Shown here: one piece after another, positions 50,401-61,700 of the stretch
Layout of the letters: each line of letters begins with the position of its first letter
Position numbering within the stretch: position 1 is the first letter of the stretch
From: Monarcha castaneiventris obscurior
Lineage: Eukaryota; Chordata; Aves; Passeriformes; Monarchidae
Length of the DNA: 64,000 bases
Reading direction: 5' to 3'
Assembly (NCBI GenBank): GCA_026261815.1
Contig: JAMPIT010000417.1
Span: 3,877,501 to 3,941,500, forward strand
Notes under the pieces: model-generated
Database searches by the model: none
What the model was told of the DNA's origin: nothing
The model's input: the letters and a program-made list of their open reading frames with translations, nothing else
Translations under genes and position numbers: made by a program

Positions 50401-53400
50401 TATTTTGTCTGTTACAATCTGCTAGCTACCATCTTGACCTTAAGATCAAGATGAATTAAGAAGAGTTTAAACCCTTTGAAGAATTAGGCTGTTATTTTTC
50501 AAAGTGCCAGTGCTTTTGAAGTTGCTGAGGTTACCTGTGCGTTCACAATTATACAATTCTTAACATATTTTCTGAGGTGTCTCAGTAGATCATCAGTCAG
50601 TTTGCTGACTGATTGTATCAATACTGCAAATAAAAGGCATTAGGATCAACTTTTCACTAGGATCCTTTAGCTTGGAACTTTACCTAGGTAAAGGTCCTTG
50701 CTAAGAGAGCTAATTGCAGGAGTACAGCTATGCTTGTTAGCAAGACTATGGGCAAATGCAGGTTAATGTATTTACTGAACTGTGAAACAGGAAAATACTA
50801 AGCTCCAGTAGGCCAGGAATGCTTTTGTAAATTGAATACAAGTTTAGATATTGAGACAGTAGCTTCCTGTGGCTGGAAAACAATGCTTGCTCAATTCCAG
50901 TGGAAAACTGCACAGGAAATGGAACACTTAATTATTCTCAAACTTCTGTAGTTTTGGTTCTTGTTGTTCACAGGCAGCTACATGTTATGGATGAAACGCA
51001 TGTAATTAACCAAGTGAAAGAAGATGTGTGTTATGTTTCTCAAGACTTTTACAAAGACATGGACATTGCCAAGTATGTATACAATGGTACTAAATGTAGA
51101 AGTTGGTACTTCTGAATAATCTGTTTGTACAAACAAATAAAACTATACTCTTAATCAGAAAATTTTCCAGTTAAATCAAAGAAGTCCTGTCAGTACAAAA
51201 TAGTTGGAATTTAGAACTTGTTCTTTATTCTGTTAAATTTTGCATTCTTTTTCAGATTGAAAGGAGAGGAAAATACTGTAATGGTAGATTATGTTTTGCC
51301 AGACTTCAGCACAATCAAAAAGGGATTTTGCAAGGTAATGATAGATTTGAAGTTTTTGGGACTGTTCCCCTGCACAAGTCTATTGGAGAGGTTAGAAATA
51401 CTCCCTTTTTTCTAATGCTGTATTGTAACATCTTTCTGTGCTATGCATTAATTGGTAAAGTTTCTCCTCCTTTTTCATCCCTTACTTGGGATGAAGACAA
51501 AATGTTGTTTTTCCAGCATAGCATTTTAAGTTGTATTATTCAAGAGTTGTCGCCTTGTCTGTTTGTGCTCTGTCCTACAACTTACCCATATCATTATTGG
51601 GGTTTTTTAACATGAAGTTAGGAAATGTTTTGTCTGCTTTGATGTTTTTTATTGTAAGTTTCTCTCAATTAGATTTAGCCCCATAGGTTGAAGGTTCAAA
51701 GTCATGTTATAGAAGAGCCTGAAATACCAATGAAGACAATTTAACAGTTTTATCTTATTTACTGACCCAGCCATAGTTTTGAAAGCAGTCCTGTATTTTA
51801 AGGCCACTCTCATGCATACCAGTTTTATTTTGCTTTGGACAAAACTGCAGTTGGTAAGAGCAAAGTCACTTCGGATTTAATACCAGAGTATGCATTATTC
51901 TTAAAAGATTTGCTGATAGATAATATGACAATGTAGCATACACTGCCTACCTCTGCAGGACATGAAATAGATTAGCTGAATACTCCAGGATGTGATTTCT
52001 TTTCTTAAGCAGTGGGTATTATTTATGTCTTTAATTTAGCCAAGGGAAGAGATGGTGTTAAGTGGAAAATACAAGACTGGTGAACAAATACTTCGTCTAA
52101 CAAATGAAAGATTTGCAGTTCCAGAAATACTTTTCCATCCTTCAGATATTGGTATTCAAGAGATGGGAATTCCTGAAGCCATTGTTTATTCTATTCAGAA
52201 TTTACCTGAAGGTATATCCTGAAAGTATTTTGAAAAGGACAGGGTGGGGTGGGAGAAGAAGGGATGTTGTGATGGCTTGGTTTGGTGTGGTGTGAAACTG
52301 ACCAAAATTCAGTAAATTAGCACCAAAGAATAAAACCTTTCTGACTGCTGTTTGTCAGAAGTAATACTAAGGCTTTCATTTTGTGGATTATGTACAGGTA
52401 ATTATTGTTATTATTAAAAAGAAGACTCTCATAGGTTTTATGATACCATGTAAGTATGGCAGCATTTAGGCTATTAATGTATTCTTAAAAACTCTGTGTC
52501 ACTTAAAATCCCTTTTGAAAGGGGAATAGTGTTGGCAAACATGAAATTTAATAGACAATATAAGAAAACAGTAGTTATCAAAGCCAGATTCTGAAATCAG
52601 GAAGAACACAGGGTGATTTATCACATTCTCATATTTCTATTTAACTGATAGGCTTATTAGATGATCATAAATTTTTTGCATGGATATTTCTTACTTCTGT
52701 TCTAATTCATAACAAAATTGGAAAAACCACCACCTTTAATCTTTAGGTATATGTTCCGTTTCTAACTACCTATTTACTTACTTATTTTACAGAAATGCAG
52801 CCTCATTTCTTCAAGAACATAGTTCTGACTGGGGGAAACACCCTTTTTCCAGGCTTCAGAGACCGGGTTTATTCTGAAGTTCGATGTCTGACTCCAACTG
52901 ACTACGATGTTTCCGTTGTTCTTCCTGAGAAGTGAGTTCTAAGCTCCTAAGTAGCAGGGGCTTTATCTTTCTAGCAGAAAAAACAATGACACAGGGTTCC
53001 TTCTGCTGATTAAAAAGAGAGATTGAGTAAAGGCATTAATTTAAATAATAAGTGAAAAAAAATTGTGCAAGAAGAATGTTTTAAATCAGTGTATTTTCAG
53101 ACAAACGAAGTAAATTAGAGATCACCCGCTTGCTCTGTACTTAAGCTAATAAAGTTGAGGAAGTGTTTTTAGGGTTCAGCCTTTTTATTGTAAACAGATA
53201 AATAAGACTGTATTGTCATTAGGTGGGTGTATTAAGTATGTAGGATTAGAGTTTAGTCTTTTACTTAGAATAATTTTCAGCATCCGAATGCTGTCATGTC
53301 ATGTTATTATTAATGTGCCACTTGAGGAATTAGGAAGGGGCAACATCTTTGCAGAAGTAGTGGAGACAAAACAAGTATATTTTTAATGCAAAAAAACCAA

Positions 53401-53852
53401 TCTCACGTTTTAAAAAGTATTGTTAAAGAATATTTTTAAATACTATTAAAGAATTATTATCTGTGCAAAATAAATACAAAGACATGTCGTTCCCTCTTCA
53501 CACCTGCCTTCAAAAAGGCCCTTTCTTAAAAAACAAGTCAGCTAGCCCTGCTAAAATTTCAAACCTTATCTCATAACTTCTCTGGAGCTGGGTGGTTTGA
53601 TGTAGCAATCAAAAATGTAGTTTTAAATAGGTACGGCTAAATAAGTCTTGGAAATCATCACTGCATACTTCTATTTTAAATGAATTTATAGATGAGTAAT
53701 GATAACTTTTTTCATTTTCCAGCCCTATTACTTATTCTTGGGAAGGTGGGAAGCTCATTTCTGAAAATGATGATTTTGAAGACATGATAGTAACTAGAGA
53801 AGATTATGAAGAGCACGGACACAATATCTGTGAAGAGAAATTTGATATATAG
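44408..53852 (+). CDS. ACTR6: ACTR6, actin-related protein 6, complete (11 exons)
   Basis: ACTR6 (Arp6) is a nuclear actin-related protein and a core subunit of the SRCAP chromatin remodeller, which swaps H2A for H2A.Z; it works with ZNHIT1 and VPS72. Coding exons: 44408-44475, 45926-46043, 47751-47819, 49140-49263, 50020-50155, 50243-50299, 50974-51072, 51256-51334, 52040-52211, 52793-52931 and 53723-53852. The 1,191 coding bases give 396 aa plus TAG, the same length as I recall for human ACTR6, in one unbroken frame with GT-AG introns throughout. Actin-fold signatures are visible: [10 protein letters not shown] near residue 7 (phosphate 1), VDSGYSFTH at 148-155 (phosphate 2) and [11 protein letters not shown] from 319 (adenosine loop). 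The glycine pattern is changed from true actin, as is normal for Arp6. The ATG was chosen because it gives the family N-terminus and lies in the CpG island. Confidence 0.98.
44690..45622. repeat. Decamer minisatellite (CGTGYCMCAC)n, ~930 bp
   Basis: About 93 tandem units of roughly 10 bp in ACTR6 intron 1, with variants CGTGCCCCAC, CGTGTCACAC, CGTGCCCCTC and TGTCCCATCG. Some units are 9 or 11 bp. They form a looser higher-order pattern of several decamers beginning CCCTCTGTCCCATCGTGTCA. The plus strand has almost no stop codons in any frame, which produces long spurious open frames. Towards the 3' end CG is often changed to TG or CA. The minus strand is G-rich, with repeated GGGG runs. Confidence 0.97.
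45926..46043 (+). CDS. ACTR6: ACTR6 coding exon 2
   Basis: Residues 23-62: [20 protein letters not shown] through FYILPFQK. Acceptor TTTTCCAG, donor AAA|GTAAGT. Confidence 0.97.
46175..47475 (-). repeat. CR1-family LINE, ~1.3 kb, antisense in ACTR6 intron 2
   Basis: Read on the minus strand this is a long CR1-type 3' region: a fragmentary ORF2 end, then the conserved 3' block and the tail at 46180-46220 (GGTTGAAAAAGACCTTTAAG on +). On + it contains GCCCTGGGGAACACCACTGG and CTGCCCCACGCCCATAGTGC. It is the largest mobile-element piece in the window. The 236-codon plus-strand frame at 46568-47278 is an antisense artefact of it. Confidence 0.85.
47751..47819 (+). CDS. ACTR6: ACTR6 coding exon 3
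   Basis: Residues 63-85, [20 protein letters not shown] then MYQ; phase 0 at both ends. Acceptor CCTACAG, donor CAA|GTAAGA. Confidence 0.97.
49140..49263 (+). CDS. ACTR6: ACTR6 coding exon 4
   Basis: Residues 86-127: [20 protein letters not shown] through [10 protein letters not shown]. Acceptor TTCATAG, donor G|GTGAGT. Confidence 0.97.
50020..50155 (+). CDS. ACTR6: ACTR6 coding exon 5
   Basis: Residues 127-172. Contains [20 protein letters not shown] and the phosphate-2 motif VDSGYSFTH, then the basic loop CRSKKKKEA. Acceptor TTTCAG, donor AG|GTATAC. Confidence 0.97.
50243..50299 (+). CDS. ACTR6: ACTR6 coding exon 6 (57 nt)
   Basis: Residues 172-191: [19 protein letters not shown]. Acceptor TCTGTAG, donor AG|GTGAAG. 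It lies only 87 bases after exon 5. Confidence 0.97.
50592..50613. repeat. 9-bp inverted repeat, 4-nt loop
   Basis: ATCAGTCAG pairs with CTGACTGAT around TTTG in ACTR6 intron 6. Short enough to be chance. Confidence 0.7.
50974..51072 (+). CDS. ACTR6: ACTR6 coding exon 7
   Basis: Residues 191-224: [20 protein letters not shown] through DMDIA. Acceptor TTCACAG, donor AA|GTATGT. Confidence 0.97.
51256..51334 (+). CDS. ACTR6: ACTR6 coding exon 8
   Basis: Residues 224-250: [20 protein letters not shown] then KKGFCK. Acceptor TTTTCAG, donor AAG|GTAATG. Confidence 0.97.
52040..52211 (+). CDS. ACTR6: ACTR6 coding exon 9
   Basis: Residues 251-308: [20 protein letters not shown] through VYSIQNLPE. 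The donor G|GTATATCC resembles a minor-class site, but the GT-AG reading restores the family sequence PEEMQ exactly. Confidence 0.97.
52793..52931 (+). CDS. ACTR6: ACTR6 coding exon 10
   Basis: Residues 308-354, with the adenosine-binding motif [11 protein letters not shown] and then [20 protein letters not shown]. Acceptor TTTTACAG, donor AA|GTGAGT. Confidence 0.97.
53723..53852 (+). CDS. ACTR6: ACTR6 coding exon 11 (terminal)
   Basis: Residues 354-396 and the TAG stop: [20 protein letters not shown] through EEKFDI. The acidic C-terminus matches the family end. Confidence 0.97.
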
Positions 53853-53997
53853 GTAGCATAGTTGGATATGTTGTTATTCCATTGATTTACTTAGAATGGA
53901 ATTCTTTGTACTACAACCTCTTTTCCATCAGCTAGGATTGTGTTTTAGCTTTCCTGTATTGAACTGGGTTGAGAAAAAATAATTTTAAGAGTTTAGA

Positions 53998-54003
53998 AAT
54001 AAA
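53998..54003 (+). terminator. AATAAA poly(A) signal of ACTR6
   Basis: First canonical signal, 145 bases after the stop codon. Further AATAAA hexamers at 54117-54122 and 54166-54171, the last followed by a U-rich stretch, could give slightly longer 3' UTRs. Confidence 0.7.
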
Positions 54004-54174
54004 GTTTTACAAGTGTAATACTATGAAATAATATGTTCATTGCAATTTCGTTATGTTCTCATCTTTTCTGATAGCTTCATTTTATTTTTATTGCAGAAAA
54101 CCTCAGTGCATGAGGCAATAAAAATATCACATGCTTGTACTGGTGTCATGCTAATACATAGTGAGAATAAATGA

Positions 54175-56811
54175 TTTTGGTTTTTTTCTTTCAAAATGAA
54201 CATTATTCTAACTTGTGCATGCAACTAAAAGGGCATTAAGCACATCTCAAAAGGAGCCTTTGATGTTGCCTCTCCTGAAAAGAAATAAATGAATTGTATT
54301 TTTGGTTATTTTAGTGAGTAGCTATGAGAGAAACATACTTGAAATGTGACCACTGCTCTTGACAATACACTTAGGCTTTGAGAAAACAGTAATTTGAACA
54401 TTCATTTTTCTACAGGGTTTTTAGTTTAGTAGGTTGTGGGGGTTTTTGTTTGGTTTTTGTTTTTAAACAACAGCTGAGCAAATAAGCTTCCTGTCACTCC
54501 CCTCATCTTTCTGGAAAAAGGTGCCACAAAGGTGAACCAAGCTTGCAGCTGTGTCCTGGGTGATGACCCATCTGTGTCCTCTCCACTCATCCTAGATAAA
54601 CACAAATACCCCAGTACTTGTTACTTCTGGCAGCAAAAGATCTGTTATTCTGCCATCAGTCTGTACAGCATGGCATGCAGGAGGGGGAAGAGCAACAGCC
54701 GGGGCTATGAAGCTGAGAGAAGGCTGGGAGGGCCAGGCTCATTGGATGTGCCCCAGCTGGCTTGCTTGGTAGCTGGGACAGAGATGGGCACTTGGACAGA
54801 GTGGATAATGGACACTGGTGTCCACTGGTGCTGACACTGACCTTGACCTGGTGTGGCTCCTGGCTGCAGGAAAATTGCCTTTTGAGTAGGTCTGGCGATA
54901 CTCAGTGGTCTCAGATTTGCAGAGAATATCCTGTTGTGTCTCATACTCCCTGTCTTGTCTGCCCTAACATAAAACCAGTAAGTGTTCATACACAAGGTAC
55001 CTGGCTAGCTTGCTTAAGGGCAACATCAAAGAGTAGCCAGTGCTTCAGAGAATGGGAGATGATCTTTCTTTTTGAATATGATCTTTTTTACTTGGGCTGC
55101 CAGCTCACAGTTGATTTCCTCTGTAACCTGCTGAAAGGAATGAAAGGGGTACCTTCCTCCTGCTGTTTGCAGCTACGTGAGCCACACAGGAGGCAGCTGG
55201 GGTGTGAAGGCATGAGACCAGCACCTACAAATGGTTGGACACGGATTGCATGACTTTGGGTAGGACATGAGTAAGTCTGGTATAGCCACATGGAGAAGTC
55301 CTTATGGCCAAGCTCTAGTTTTTTTAACTGCTTCATGAAAATACCAGCATGCTTTAGCTGGGACTTAAACTAAAGAAACATACATGTTCCCATGAAAACA
55401 CTAATGCAACTTCTTCCTTGGTAGGAGCAAACATGAATGCTCTATGAATAGAAGCAAGCCTCCTTTGAAGGTGGCATCACTTGAGCGTTGCTAAGGGTGT
55501 ACTGAAAAGTACTTTGACTAAACTCTTCACTCTGAAAACTTTCTACTTCAAACAAATTCATACTGGCAATTAATATGATAGCTCTATGCTAGAAATCATA
55601 AACAGAAATGAGTGACAGGTCCCAAGTTTCCCTACCACATGATTCTGTGTCAAATACTGCTAAAAATACGTGACAGAACTTTCTAAAGGCCAATAAAATT
55701 TTTATCATTTTGGAATTCGACTGAAAACAAGTAGTCTATAGTTCACCAATTCTGTTCAGTGGGCCCTTAGATGTAAAATAACAGGCTTCTGTCAACAGAA
55801 GATTAAAGATTAGTAGATCCTCTTGTCAGAGTATGTGAATAAAACAGGGCTTTTGAGCTCTTCCTTTCCTTTGCAGAACCAGATCAATGTTAACTTCTTG
55901 TCCCATGAACTGAAGGGAACCACATGGCAGCTATAAACTGCTACTTGGAACACTTCCTTACTGTTTAATACCTAGTTCTACAGCCCTTGAGCTGCCTTAT
56001 GAACACACTATGGAATGATAAAGACTCATCACTTTTTATACAATTCTTTATTATCTTTAAATTAGCACAAGAGAATTCTGATCAAGTCACAAAGTGCAAG
56101 TTTTTTTTTTAAAAACAGTTTTTCCCAAAGCAATTCCCAGCCCATCTAGCCTACAAATGACCATGTTGTCACCCCTCCCTCTTAACCAGGTTTAGTATTT
56201 TGAGTAAGATACAGTAAAGGGACTGAGGACAGGAGCAGAGAGAGAGAGAGAGAGAGATTGTTTTTTCCCTAAAACCCCCTTCTTCTGCTACTCAACACCA
56301 GAAGCACTTAGTCAGGAAATACTTTCCTGTGTATGATTCCCAATAAGCTGCTTCTGTATATGCTCCCTCTTCTGGGAGAATGACCAAAACCCCACACAGA
56401 GCTAGAAAAAGAATACATGGCCCTGTACTGTAGGGCTTAGGGCACTCACCTCTGAAAGGTGAAACTTGGACTTTTTTCCTCCTCTGGAAATTACTTATTT
56501 CACACTGGCGAGCCACAGTTAAATAGCAAGTGCATAAACAGGGATTCATGGACAGAGACTTCAACTACATTTCCTGACTTCTGATAGGGCCAGGCATTCA
56601 AATAAGGCTACTTCAAAGATGCAAGTTAACTAAGTGTACAGGTAAGAGGTTGTGTTGTTTATATCTAACAGTGTAACTATTCAAATTTATAAAACAAAAG
56701 AGCACTTGTTTTAAGAAAGCTTTGGTATCCTGCTGACTTGACTGTTTGAAGCCTAGGGGAGGATGGAGATACCTAAAGCAGCACATTCACAACAAAAAAA
56801 ATCATGCTTAT
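54175..56811. other. Intergenic between ACTR6 and DEPDC4 (left part)
   Basis: No gene or RNA recognised. The GC-richer stretch at 54.5-55.25 kb has short open frames with no family resemblance. A (GA)n microsatellite lies at 56234-56257. Confidence 0.65.
56234..56257. repeat. (GA)n microsatellite
   Basis: About 11 uninterrupted AG dinucleotides preceded by GGAGC. Confidence 0.95.
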
Positions 56812-57247
56812 AGTGGAGCTAGTCCAGCAAAGGGGCCATGAAAATGATAAGGAATTGGAAGATCTGTCACACAAGGAAGAAACTGAGAGTGCTGTAACTG
56901 TTTAGCCTTGAGAATGCTCAGGGGATGGAGTGAAGACTGAGCCAGACACTTCAACAGTGCCAGTGAAAGGACAGGAGACAGTGCAAGAAATTCTAACTAA
57001 GCATAAGGCAGTTCATTTTGGTTGGGTTTTTTTTGCTTTATTGTAGGGTTTGTTTGCTTGCTTTTTTAAATACTGTGAAACTGGTGGAAGTCTGGACTGG
57101 ACTCATCCAAGCAGCTGTGGCATCTCTGTTCTTGAAGATATTCTACACACAACTGGAAAAGTCCTTGAGCAGCCTGCACTAATTGACTCCACTTAGAGCT
57201 GAGTGGTGCAGAGGACCAGAGGTCCCTTCCAATACCAATTCTTTACG
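56812..57247 (+). repeat. CR1 LINE 3' end, older copy
   Basis: Diverged CR1 with GGGGCCATGAAAATGATAAG, AGTGAAAGGACAGGAGACAG, a TTGAAGATATTCTACACACA block and GGACCAGAGGTCCCTTCCAA near its end. Confidence 0.75.
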
Positions 57248-57334
57248 TCTTTGTCCAGTATGTGACTAAATGTCTGTTGCAAGGATGGAAGAAGTAATAT
57301 AACCCCTATCACGCTATATTGCATATTTATTTAT

Positions 57335-57758
57335 TATGAAAAAAGGCTGAGACAATTGGGATTGTTCAGCCGGAAAAAGAGAAGGCTTTGGGGTGACCTA
57401 ACTGTTGCCTTGCTGCACCTAAAAGGAGCCTACAAAGAGACCTGGAGAGGGGCTTTTCACAAGGGCATGTTGTAATGACAAGACAACAGGGAATGGCTTC
57501 AAACTGAAAGAGAATAGGTTTAGATTTGATATTAGGAAAAAATTCTTTACTGTGAGGATGGTGAGGCATGGGCACAGGTTGCCCAGAGAAGCTGTGGATG
57601 CCACATCCCTGGATGTGTTTAAGGCCAGGCTGGATAGGGCTGTGAGCAACCTGGTCTAGTGAAAGGTGTCCCTGCCCACTACAGTGGGTTTGGAACTAGA
57701 TGATCTTTAAGGTTCATTCCAACTCAAACCATTCTATGACTCTATGATTTAATGATTT
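57335..57758 (+). repeat. CR1 LINE 3' end with terminal repeats
   Basis: Better-preserved copy: GGATTGTTCAGCCGGAAAAA, CAGGTTGCCCAGAGAAGCTG, GGAACTAGATGATCTTTAAG and the tail ATTCTATGACTCTATGATTT. It lies directly after the older copy, in the same orientation. Confidence 0.88.
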
Positions 57759-58400
57759 GAATCAACACTTCCTTGTTGATGTACAGTTAACCATCAATGT
57801 GTCAAGACAGGCCAATACACCTTCCAGCTTTGCCCTATGAATTTATAAACATTACCAAAGTATTTATGATAAATAACTAGACACTATCAAAATATCCTCT
57901 ATTCAAAAAAAATTCTTAAAATAAATTACTTAAATATACCAAGAAATCTAAAACAAGACCATTATTTCTCCTGTTTCTTCAAAATGTAATTTTTTTACTT
58001 GAATAAGCAGCAGCTCAGTCTGCCAGAGTGGGGAGGCAGTAAGAACAGGCTGTAATTACTGACTGCCAGCACACACAGCTCCCCTGTCTAATAAATCTGC
58101 AGATTCCAAACCCACTGACCTGCTTCCAAGAGTTTTTACACACTTTGTACACTTTTACAATACCCACAGGAGTCATAACCTACAGTTTAAGATTAGATTA
58201 AATTATTATTAATTACAGATAGAAAAGATTAAAACCCCCTACTGATTATCAACCCAAGCATGGCTCAGAACATAGACTTGGCTCAGATAGAAAGCTGTGG
58301 GGTTGTGGGACAGATGGAAAAAAGTGCCAAACCCTGAGCTCAAGGCAGCCCAAGCAGTGTGCTGTTATTACTAACTTACAAGTAATGAAGTATATTTTAC
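57759..58400. other. Intergenic, AT-rich
   Basis: I see nothing identifiable in this stretch between the CR1 copy and the 3' UTR of the DEPDC4-like gene. Confidence 0.6.
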
Positions 58401-58417
58401 TTAAAAGATTAATTAGA

Positions 58418-58423
58418 TTTAAT
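58418..58423 (-). terminator. Possible ATTAAA poly(A) signal of DEPDC4-like gene
   Basis: ATTAAA on the minus strand, 138 bases after the stop codon. No AATAAA lies closer on that strand. Tentative. Confidence 0.4.
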
Positions 58424-58560
58424 GCTTTTTAGCAGCATAGTAATTTTGATGGTTGTAATTTCCTGCAATGGAAGATGTAAAGACATAAGAAGCAAACATT
58501 TTTTTATGACCAATTTTCATGTGCCTCCTCCATTCTTTTAAAAAAAGGCTGTATTGAAGT

Positions 58561-58778
58561 CTAACCATTTGGAGTACAAAATTCACATGCAGTTTTACAA
58601 CCACTACAGTAGACAAGAGAATGGTATTTTCGGAATTCTTTGATTAATTTCTTCTTTAGCTTAGAAGGAACAGTAGGGTCATTGTCCATGTCTTGAATCA
58701 GTGCTAGAAGATGCTGATTGGTTTGGTTTTTTTGATCTTCATATTCTTTAGGTGTAATGCGCTGACAGAAGGTGAAGC
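58561..58778 (-). CDS. DEPDC4: DEPDC4-like terminal exon
   Basis: GFTFCQRITPKEYEDQKNQT through DPTVPSKLKKKLIKEFRKYH and then a short cysteine-rich tail CSGCKTACEFCTPNG before TAG. Acceptor TTACAAAG. The four tail cysteines are encoded at 58576-58608. Confidence 0.87.
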
Positions 58779-61700
58779 CTTTGTAAGAAATCAGATGTTC
58801 AGATTAAGTTTCATGCATCATGTAAAAGCCTTGTTAAAAATATGATAAGAAACATAGGTATACTGATATTCCAGTTCAGATGTGATTACATCTACAATGT
58901 GAGACATACAACCCTCCATTGAGAATGGATGGAAGTTAAACATTAATTGCAAAAATAAAGTTGAAAAGCACTGTTACAAGTAGAGTATCATACGTGATTC
59001 TGTATTGCATACAGGCCTGCAAGACAAAGAGTAAATACAGTTCTCACACAGAAACCACAATGAAGAGCATTACACAACAAGAATGACACCTTGCATTTGT
59101 CAGGATCCAAAGATTCCCTGCAAGTAAATCAGATCTGTAGCAAGGCCCAATACCTAATGCAAGTGAACAAATACTTTGGAGAAACAGTTGCCTCTAAACC
59201 ACACTTCAAAAATCAGGAATAGAATTTAGGAGCTTCTAGGTGAATAGACAGTTGAGCATGGTTTGGGCAGCAGACAGAGCTGATGCAAGAGGCAGTGATT
59301 CAGGGTGAGGGCAGAGCAAGGAACAACCCTAAGAGATACTCAACTCAAGCATGACTTAGCTATATAAAAAGGTTCTGAATCTCTGCAGTAAAATAATGCC
59401 ATGCAAGGGCTCAAGCTCCATCACTGGGCAGGTGAGCTCTGGCCTGAGGAAAGACTGGCATTCACCTACTCCACTCTTTTTCTTCCCATACATATTAGAG
59501 AGCAATTTGGTTGAAGAAGTGTCAGTTACCTAAAGGGGAAAAAATTCTTACTAATCCTTCTTTACAAACACCATCATCTTTAGGCTTCACATAGAGAGTA
59601 GTATTAACCTGAGCTGTCTGTCAAAGAGTTTTCACATGGAGCTGTCCTCCCCTTCTTTTACAGAAAGTTTGTCAAACATCAATACTTTTTATGGTTTAGT
59701 AGACTCAGATGAAGAAAAAAGACAGCTCTTTTAAAAGGGAAAGCTTAACAACTGGCAAAGAGATTTAACTCTTAAAACTTCAGCATGGATCCTTTAGTCC
59801 TGTGGTTTCAAGTGTCTTACTAGATCCAAACCAACCCTGGAGTTCTCACACTGGTTTTAGTCTTTTTTATTTCCAGCAGACCTAAGGATAACCCTCCTGC
59901 AATAGACAGACCCCTTTTCTTATCTGGTCTCCCAGCCTTCCTTTCTGCTCCCACCCGGACTTAAGAAGTTCACCAGCTAAGAATGCTCAATAGCTTCTAG
60001 GAAAGATTTTTCTGCTGTCTCCTTCACGAGAAAAGGGAAAATGAGGCACCAGAATATGAGGCACCCAGGCAAACAGGAATATGCCATGCTGGAGAGCCTA
60101 CAATCAGATCAAACAAACAATTTCAACAAGTAGATGGAACCTAAATGCATTCACAGATTGGGACTTCAAAACTTAATAGGAAAAATGTAGCATGGGGTTT
60201 GTACTTCAGATGTCTGTTCAACGTGCTCATGGAGATCACCCTGGCTCTGAGAATATTACAGACAGGCAGCTCTTTCCTGGGTTGCTCATCTCTGGATTCT
60301 TTGGCTTCACAATATGTGATTCTCAGAACACTGGACTGGAATTTGGACTCATTCCAGAACCCAACACAGATGGTAAAAGAGTCTGTACCAAAACTACTTC
60401 TCAGGCAGCTGCTGTATTAAATACAGTATTACACAGCAAAATAACTTAGTGTTATTTGGTTCCTGAGTGGTTTCTCTTCAATGGTTAAGCACACAATGCA
60501 CTGGCAATACAGAAGCCAGAGAAGATAAAGAGTCAGAGAGAAATTCAATTACTTAAGCCAACCCTTTAATCAGTGTTGCAAGATATTTTTGGCAGCAAGG
60601 CCAGGTGGAATGTTAGCTCATAAAAGAAATAAGCTGGAAGGCATTAACCCCACATATAGAAGGGTAGTGTAGCCTAAAAGGAAGGCATTTGACACTTGGT
60701 GTGTAAGTCCTAAGCTCTTAAACTTTGTGCTTACACAGAAAAAGAAGAAAGTTCTTCAAAACATTTAGTCAAAACACTAAACAATCAAAGTATGTGCTCA
60801 AATCATCTATCAGAACCTTGAACTACTGAGTTCTGTGAGAATTTGTAGGTGCCTTGTGGCAAAAATAAAAGAATACTGTTCCTAAATACAAAGTCACATC
60901 AAATTCACAAACCAAATTATAAGCAAATCACGTCAGGAAGCATGTTTTGCACTACTATTTCCAAAAGTAATTATTTAGTAAAAAAAAAAACAAACAAAAC
61001 TGTAATATAGCCAAACAAAATAATTAATAGAAACCTTGTTCTCAATATTTACACCAGTTTTGCTGATAGCATATAATTTAATATTTAGTGCATTAGCCAC
61101 TAATCCCCTTAATGCTTCACTTATAACAAAGGAAAAGAACAGTCCATGCAAAATTATAGTCAACTGATGATAAACCAGTTTGTATACAATAATTTAAATA
61201 AAAATGTATCACATTATCTACCTGAGTTGATATCTGGATCTTGCCCTTCTAGCAGACTCTGAAGTCTTCTACTCGTTAGTTCCAGAAGAGTTAAAGGAGC
61301 CTGAAAATACAACCCAACAAAGAAAAAATTACAGAAGCAAATACTTCTGCATTTTGAGAATCTAAAGCTTTCAGATGACCAATTTAAAAACACTTAGTTA
61401 AACGCAGAAGAATCTATGCCTACATTTATTTAGGTACACATTCAAAGTCTCTCACAGAATTGCACCAGAAGAAATAGTTTCACTAAGATACATGTGTTTA
61501 TTTCTGCTATTTCCTATCTTCTGGCCAAAGAAATAGGAAGCAAAAAGTTCTAGATGTTGCTTTCCATGGCAAAAACTGTAGCATAAAACAAGCTGACTTC
61601 AGCTAAGGCTCTCAGCTGCAGCTGTCAGAGTGAACCACCACCCACTCACTGTCACTGCTACACAGTTCTGGCCCCAGCTCCAGTGGGGAATCAAAGCCCA

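Noticed and set aside
52212..52792. Minor-class (AT-AC) intron after ACTR6 exon 9
   Set aside because: The donor region contains ATATCCTG, but only the GT-AG reading gives the conserved PEEMQ, and no good U12 branch site lies near the acceptor.
58419..58616. 65-codon minus-strand ORF
   Set aside because: It overlaps the end and 3' UTR of the DEPDC4-like terminal exon in another frame and has no family resemblance.
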